Assembly: GCA_946886365.1 (NCBI GenBank)
Contig: CAMPIM010000132.1
Location: 1-7,978 of the forward strand
Source of the DNA: an uncultured Novosphingobium sp.
Lineage (GTDB): Bacteria; Pseudomonadota; Alphaproteobacteria; Sphingomonadales; Sphingomonadaceae
Length of the DNA: 7,978 nt
Direction: 5' to 3'
Both the position numbers and the translations under genes were made by a program. Positions 5,501 to 7,978 of this stretch are shown in pieces (positions within the stretch are counted from its first letter, which is position 1; every line of letters begins with the position of its first letter). Below the pieces are notes generated by a model, which worked only from the letters and a program-made list of their open reading frames with translations, had not been told where the DNA came from and ran no database searches.

Positions 5501-6601
5501 TTATTCCTCCGTTCTGAACAGGACCGTTTCGCCCACGAGCAGGAACAGGAAGAAGGGCGCCCAAGCCGCGAGGATGGGCGGGTAAGCGCCGAGATTGCCC
5601 ATGGCGAGCGAGAAATTGTCGGCGACGAAATAGGCAAAGCCGAGGGCCATCCCCATCACTGCGCGCACGAACAATTGGCCGGAGCGCGCCAGGCCGAAGG
5701 CGGCGACGGACCCCAGGATCGGCATCAGCAGGGCCGAAAGCGGGCCGGACAGCTTGTGCCACAGGCTGCCTTCCAGTTCTGCGGTCGGACGTCCCGCGTC
5801 GCGCAGGTCGGCGATGGCGGCGCGTAGTTCCGAGAAAGTCAGGGCGTCAGGATCGACCTTTGCCAGAGTAAACTGATCGGGCCGGATCGCATGGCCGAAG
5901 CGGACGGTGCCAACCTGCCGTTCCGTGCCGCGCGCAACGTCGAACTGGCGCGCATCCTCCAGCAACCAACTCTTGCTCGCCGCGTCATAATGGCCGCGCG
6001 GAGCTTGGACGATGGTCGTCAGGCTATTGTTAACACGGTTGAAAATCTCGACCTTGCGCAGCTGCACATTATTGCCCCGACCCGCTACAATCGCGGCGGT
6101 GACGAGGTTGTTGCCGTCACGGACCCAAGGGTTTGACTTTACGCCGCTGTCGGTGGGAATGGGGCCGTAATCGACCGCCTGCCAAGCGCTGAGCGATGCG
6201 GTTGCGCGGGCTACCACGCGTTCGTTGAAAGCATAGCTGATGATGGCGACGCCAAGCGCCGAGGCGATCAGTGGCGCCAATATCTGGTGCGCGGACAGGC
6301 CCGCCGCCTTCATCGATACGATCTCGCTATTCTGGTTCATGCCCGCAAGCATGATGAGCGTGCCCAGAAGCACCGAGAAAGGCAGGAAACGCGCTATGAT
6401 CTGCGGTATGCGAAGGCCGACATAATGCCACAGCTGCGCATCGCCGTTACCGGCATAGGCCAGGATATCGCCTGACTCGCCCAGCAGGTCGAGCGTTTGC
6501 AGCACGACGACCAGCAGCGCCAGCACGGCGAAGGTCCGCGTCAGGAACAGGCGCGCCATGTACCAGCTGATCTGGGGCGAGGGGAAGAAGTCGAACTGCA
6601 T
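5501..6601 (-). CDS. lptG: LptG, inner-membrane permease of the Lpt lipid export complex
   Basis: A 366-residue permease of the YjgP/YjgQ family. With LptF and the ATPase LptB it forms the LptB2FG transporter that extracts lipid from the inner membrane and feeds it to the LptC-LptA bridge. Six membrane helices are visible at about 19-40, 65-88, 106-125, 284-304, 309-330 and 339-361. A periplasmic beta-jellyroll spans roughly 130-275 between the third and fourth helices. SEIVSMKAAGLS (92-103) is the cytoplasmic coupling helix that docks on LptB. The ATG at 6601 lies 3 bp after the lptF stop, with GGGAG (6617-6613) inside the lptF end, so translation is probably coupled. Assignment as LptG rather than LptF rests on downstream position and shorter length. 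In a sphingomonad the cargo may be a lipid other than typical LPS. Confidence 0.92.
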   Translation of the reverse strand: MQFDFFPSPQISWYMARLFLTRTFAVLALLVVVLQTLDLLGESGDILAYAGNGDAQLWHYVGLRIPQIIARFLPFSVLLGTLIMLAGMNQNSEIVSMKAAGLSAHQILAPLIASALGVAIISYAFNERVVARATASLSAWQAVDYGPIPTDSGVKSNPWVRDGNNLVTAAIVAGRGNNVQLRKVEIFNRVNNSLTTIVQAPRGHYDAASKSWLLEDARQFDVARGTERQVGTVRFGHAIRPDQFTLAKVDPDALTFSELRAAIADLRDAGRPTAELEGSLWHKLSGPLSALLMPILGSVAAFGLARSGQLFVRAVMGMALGFAYFVADNFSLAMGNLGAYPPILAAWAPFFLFLLVGETVLFRTEE

Positions 6602-6604
6602 GGG

Positions 6605-7816
6605 TCAGGCTGCTCCCTGCGCGGTGGTCACCCGCTTTCGCCCGAAGCGAAGCAGTTTCGCGATCTGCTTGCCGAGCTTTGCAAAGGCATATTCGAGGGC
6701 GCCGATCGGCTGGCCACCCGGGCGGTGCGCCACGACATGATACATCCACATGATCAGTACGGCCGTCAGCAGGAATGGCGTCCAGAGCGCTATGATCGGA
6801 TCAACTTTGCCCAGTGAGCCGACGCCTTGGCCATATTCGTTGATCTTGTGATAGGTCACGATGAAGATGATCGAGAGGAAGACGCCGAGTGCGGATGTCG
6901 ATCGCTTCGGCGGGATGGCGAAGGCGAGGGCCGCGAGCGGCAGAAGCATCATCATCGCCACCTCCACCAGGCGGAAGTGGAAGTTGGCGCGAATTTCATA
7001 GCGCAGCTTTTCGGGTGTCGTGGGGTCATGACCCATCACCGCAAGTTCAGGGATGGTCTTTTCCCGGTCCACGCTGCGGCCACGGAAACGCTCTATCTGC
7101 GGCAGGTCGATCGGCAGATCGTGGCTGGAGAAGGAAAGGATGCGCGGGGACTTATATTTGGGCGCGTCGTTGACCAGCACCCCATCGCGCAAGCGGAAGA
7201 TGATGGTATCGGGATCGTCCGTCGCCAGGAAGCTGCCTTGCGCGGCGGTCACCGCGACGGTCTGGCCATCCTTGCCAGCGGCACGCACGAAGATGCCCTG
7301 AAGATTGCGGCCTTCATCCAGGCTGCGTTCGATGCGCAGGGTCATGCGCTTGCCCAGGCTGGTGAACTCGCCGACCTTGATCGACGCGCCCAGAGCGCCC
7401 GAGCGCAGTTCGAAACGCAGCGCCTCATAGGCATGCCGGGAGAGTGGCTGAACGAAGCCGACGATGCCGAAATTGAGGAGGGCGAGCGCGATCGCGTACA
7501 TATAGGGGACACGCAGCAGGCGGCCGTAGGACAGGCCGACGCCGCGCATGACGTCCAGTTCCGATGACAGGGCAAGTTTGCGGAACGCCAGCAATATGCC
7601 CAGCATCAGGCCGATCGGAATGCCAAGCGACAGATATTCCGGCATCATGTTGGCGAGCATGCGCCACACGACGCTGACGGGGCCGCCCTCCGCCGCCACG
7701 AAGTCGAACAGGCTGAGCATCTTGTCGAGCACTAGCAGCATCGCGGAAATGACCAGCGTGCCGAGCATCGGCAGCGCAATCAGACGGGCGAGATATCGGT
7801 CGGTGGCGGTCAGCAT
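6605..7816 (-). CDS. lptF: LptF, inner-membrane permease of the Lpt lipid export complex
   Basis: A 403-residue YjgP/YjgQ-family permease, partner of LptG in LptB2FG. The start MLTATDRYLARLIALP is typical of alphaproteobacterial LptF. Membrane helices are visible at about 11-33, 55-79, 101-124, 283-302, 307-325 and 340-362. A periplasmic jellyroll lies at roughly 130-270, and the coupling helix SSELDVMRGVGLS occupies 84-96. The C-terminal 40 residues form a basic, probably cytoplasmic tail (KLGKQIAKLLRFGRKR at 381-396). The ATG at 7816 has only a weak purine-rich AGAGA directly before it. The gene is the first of a two-gene operon with lptG, whose start lies 3 bp past this stop. No lptA, lptB or lptC is in the window. 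Confidence 0.93.
   Translation of the reverse strand: MLTATDRYLARLIALPMLGTLVISAMLLVLDKMLSLFDFVAAEGGPVSVVWRMLANMMPEYLSLGIPIGLMLGILLAFRKLALSSELDVMRGVGLSYGRLLRVPYMYAIALALLNFGIVGFVQPLSRHAYEALRFELRSGALGASIKVGEFTSLGKRMTLRIERSLDEGRNLQGIFVRAAGKDGQTVAVTAAQGSFLATDDPDTIIFRLRDGVLVNDAPKYKSPRILSFSSHDLPIDLPQIERFRGRSVDREKTIPELAVMGHDPTTPEKLRYEIRANFHFRLVEVAMMMLLPLAALAFAIPPKRSTSALGVFLSIIFIVTYHKINEYGQGVGSLGKVDPIIALWTPFLLTAVLIMWMYHVVAHRPGGQPIGALEYAFAKLGKQIAKLLRFGRKRVTTAQGAA
6613..6617 (-). promoter_or_regulatory. lptG ribosome binding site inside lptF
   Basis: On the minus strand GGGAG lies within the last codons of lptF, 11 nt before the lptG ATG. Together with the 3-bp spacing between stop and start it suggests that ribosomes finishing lptF re-initiate on lptG, keeping the two permease subunits in balance. 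Confidence 0.5.
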
Positions 7817-7952
7817 TCTCTATGTGGTCGTCCCATCACCATGATTTGGCCGCAAACCCCGCCCATAGCAGAGTCAAGGAAATGAAGTTCGCGGGGGCGA
7901 ACAGGGGCTCGCCGTCCGGTTTCATCGGGCGGCTATAGCTTCACGGAGTTGG
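7817..7952. promoter_or_regulatory. Upstream region of lptF
   Basis: This 136-bp stretch should hold the lptF promoter and perhaps one for a rightward gene at the edge. Leftward, TTGACT (7877-7872) could be a -35, but the hexamer 17 bp on (TGCGGC) is a poor -10. Rightward, TATAGC (7934-7939) could be a -10 without a clear -35. A perfect 6-bp hairpin, GTTCGC (7887-7892) and GCGAAC (7897-7902) around GGGG, lies upstream of the putative lptF -35. I do not recognise it as a known operator. Confidence 0.35.
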
Positions 7953-7978
7953 ATGGTCATGTTCAAAGTTGCGATGGG
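7953..7978 (+). CDS. Possible first codons of a rightward gene, cut by the window edge
   Basis: An open frame starts at ATG 7953 (or ATG 7959 in the same frame) and reads MVMFKVAMG up to the edge. GGAG at 7945-7948 gives spacing of 4 or 10 nt to the two ATGs, and a TATAGC hexamer lies just upstream. Too little is visible to name a product. It could also be chance in GC-rich DNA. Confidence 0.25.

Noticed and set aside
6827..7567. A 246-codon open frame on the plus strand opposite lptF
   Set aside because: It is fully antisense to a clearly recognised LptF, has no family features and is rich in His/Asp/Glu, as expected from the complement of GC-biased codons.
7887..7902. LexA box (GTTC...GAAC)
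   Set aside because: The alphaproteobacterial LexA site is the direct repeat GTTC-N7-GTTC; here the halves are inverted with N8, and lptF is not a typical SOS gene.

Overview
The window looks like a chromosomal stretch of a sphingomonad alphaproteobacterium (Sphingobium, Sphingomonas or Novosphingobium type). The DNA is GC-rich, and genes are packed tightly and alternate strand. The protein sequences (exonuclease III with a KGFNGVAIL segment, a DUF2239 protein, an LptF beginning MLTATDRYLARLIA) and the palindromic repeat ending in CATCCCAGCG match what I know of that group. The genus call rests on recalled protein style, not on a search. I see no rRNA, tRNA, CRISPR array, insertion sequence or prophage gene.

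Layout from left to right. At 1-599 (+) is the C-terminal three quarters of exonuclease III (xth). It is followed by a promoter region built into a perfect 12-bp inverted repeat (598-642) and a DUF2239 gene (666-1184, +). This converges on a calcineurin-like metallophosphoesterase (1199-2080, -), which diverges from a YegS-type lipid kinase of the diacylglycerol kinase family (2153-3043, +). The kinase converges, with only 4 bp between stop codons, on a YghO/BcerS-like GNAT acyltransferase (3048-4208, -). That gene diverges from a three-histidine-box membrane fatty acid desaturase (4351-5418, +). An 82-bp convergent gap holding a composite palindrome separates the desaturase from lptG (5501-6601, -). 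lptG lies 3 bp downstream of lptF (6605-7816, -). The last 162 bp are the region upstream of lptF, and possibly the first codons of a rightward gene at the edge.

The right two thirds is a lipid and envelope neighbourhood: a lipid kinase, an acyl-CoA N-acyltransferase-like protein, an acyl-chain desaturase and the inner-membrane permease pair of the Lpt bridge. Sphingomonads are known to carry glycosphingolipids in place of LPS. This makes it plausible, though unproven, that the GNAT protein is a bacterial ceramide synthase homologue and that LptFG here serves a lipid other than classical LPS. The left third is DNA repair plus a small protein of unknown function. That protein has an AT-hook-like and ribbon-helix-helix-like segment, and its promoter is a conspicuous operator-like palindrome, so it may be a self-regulating DNA-binding protein.
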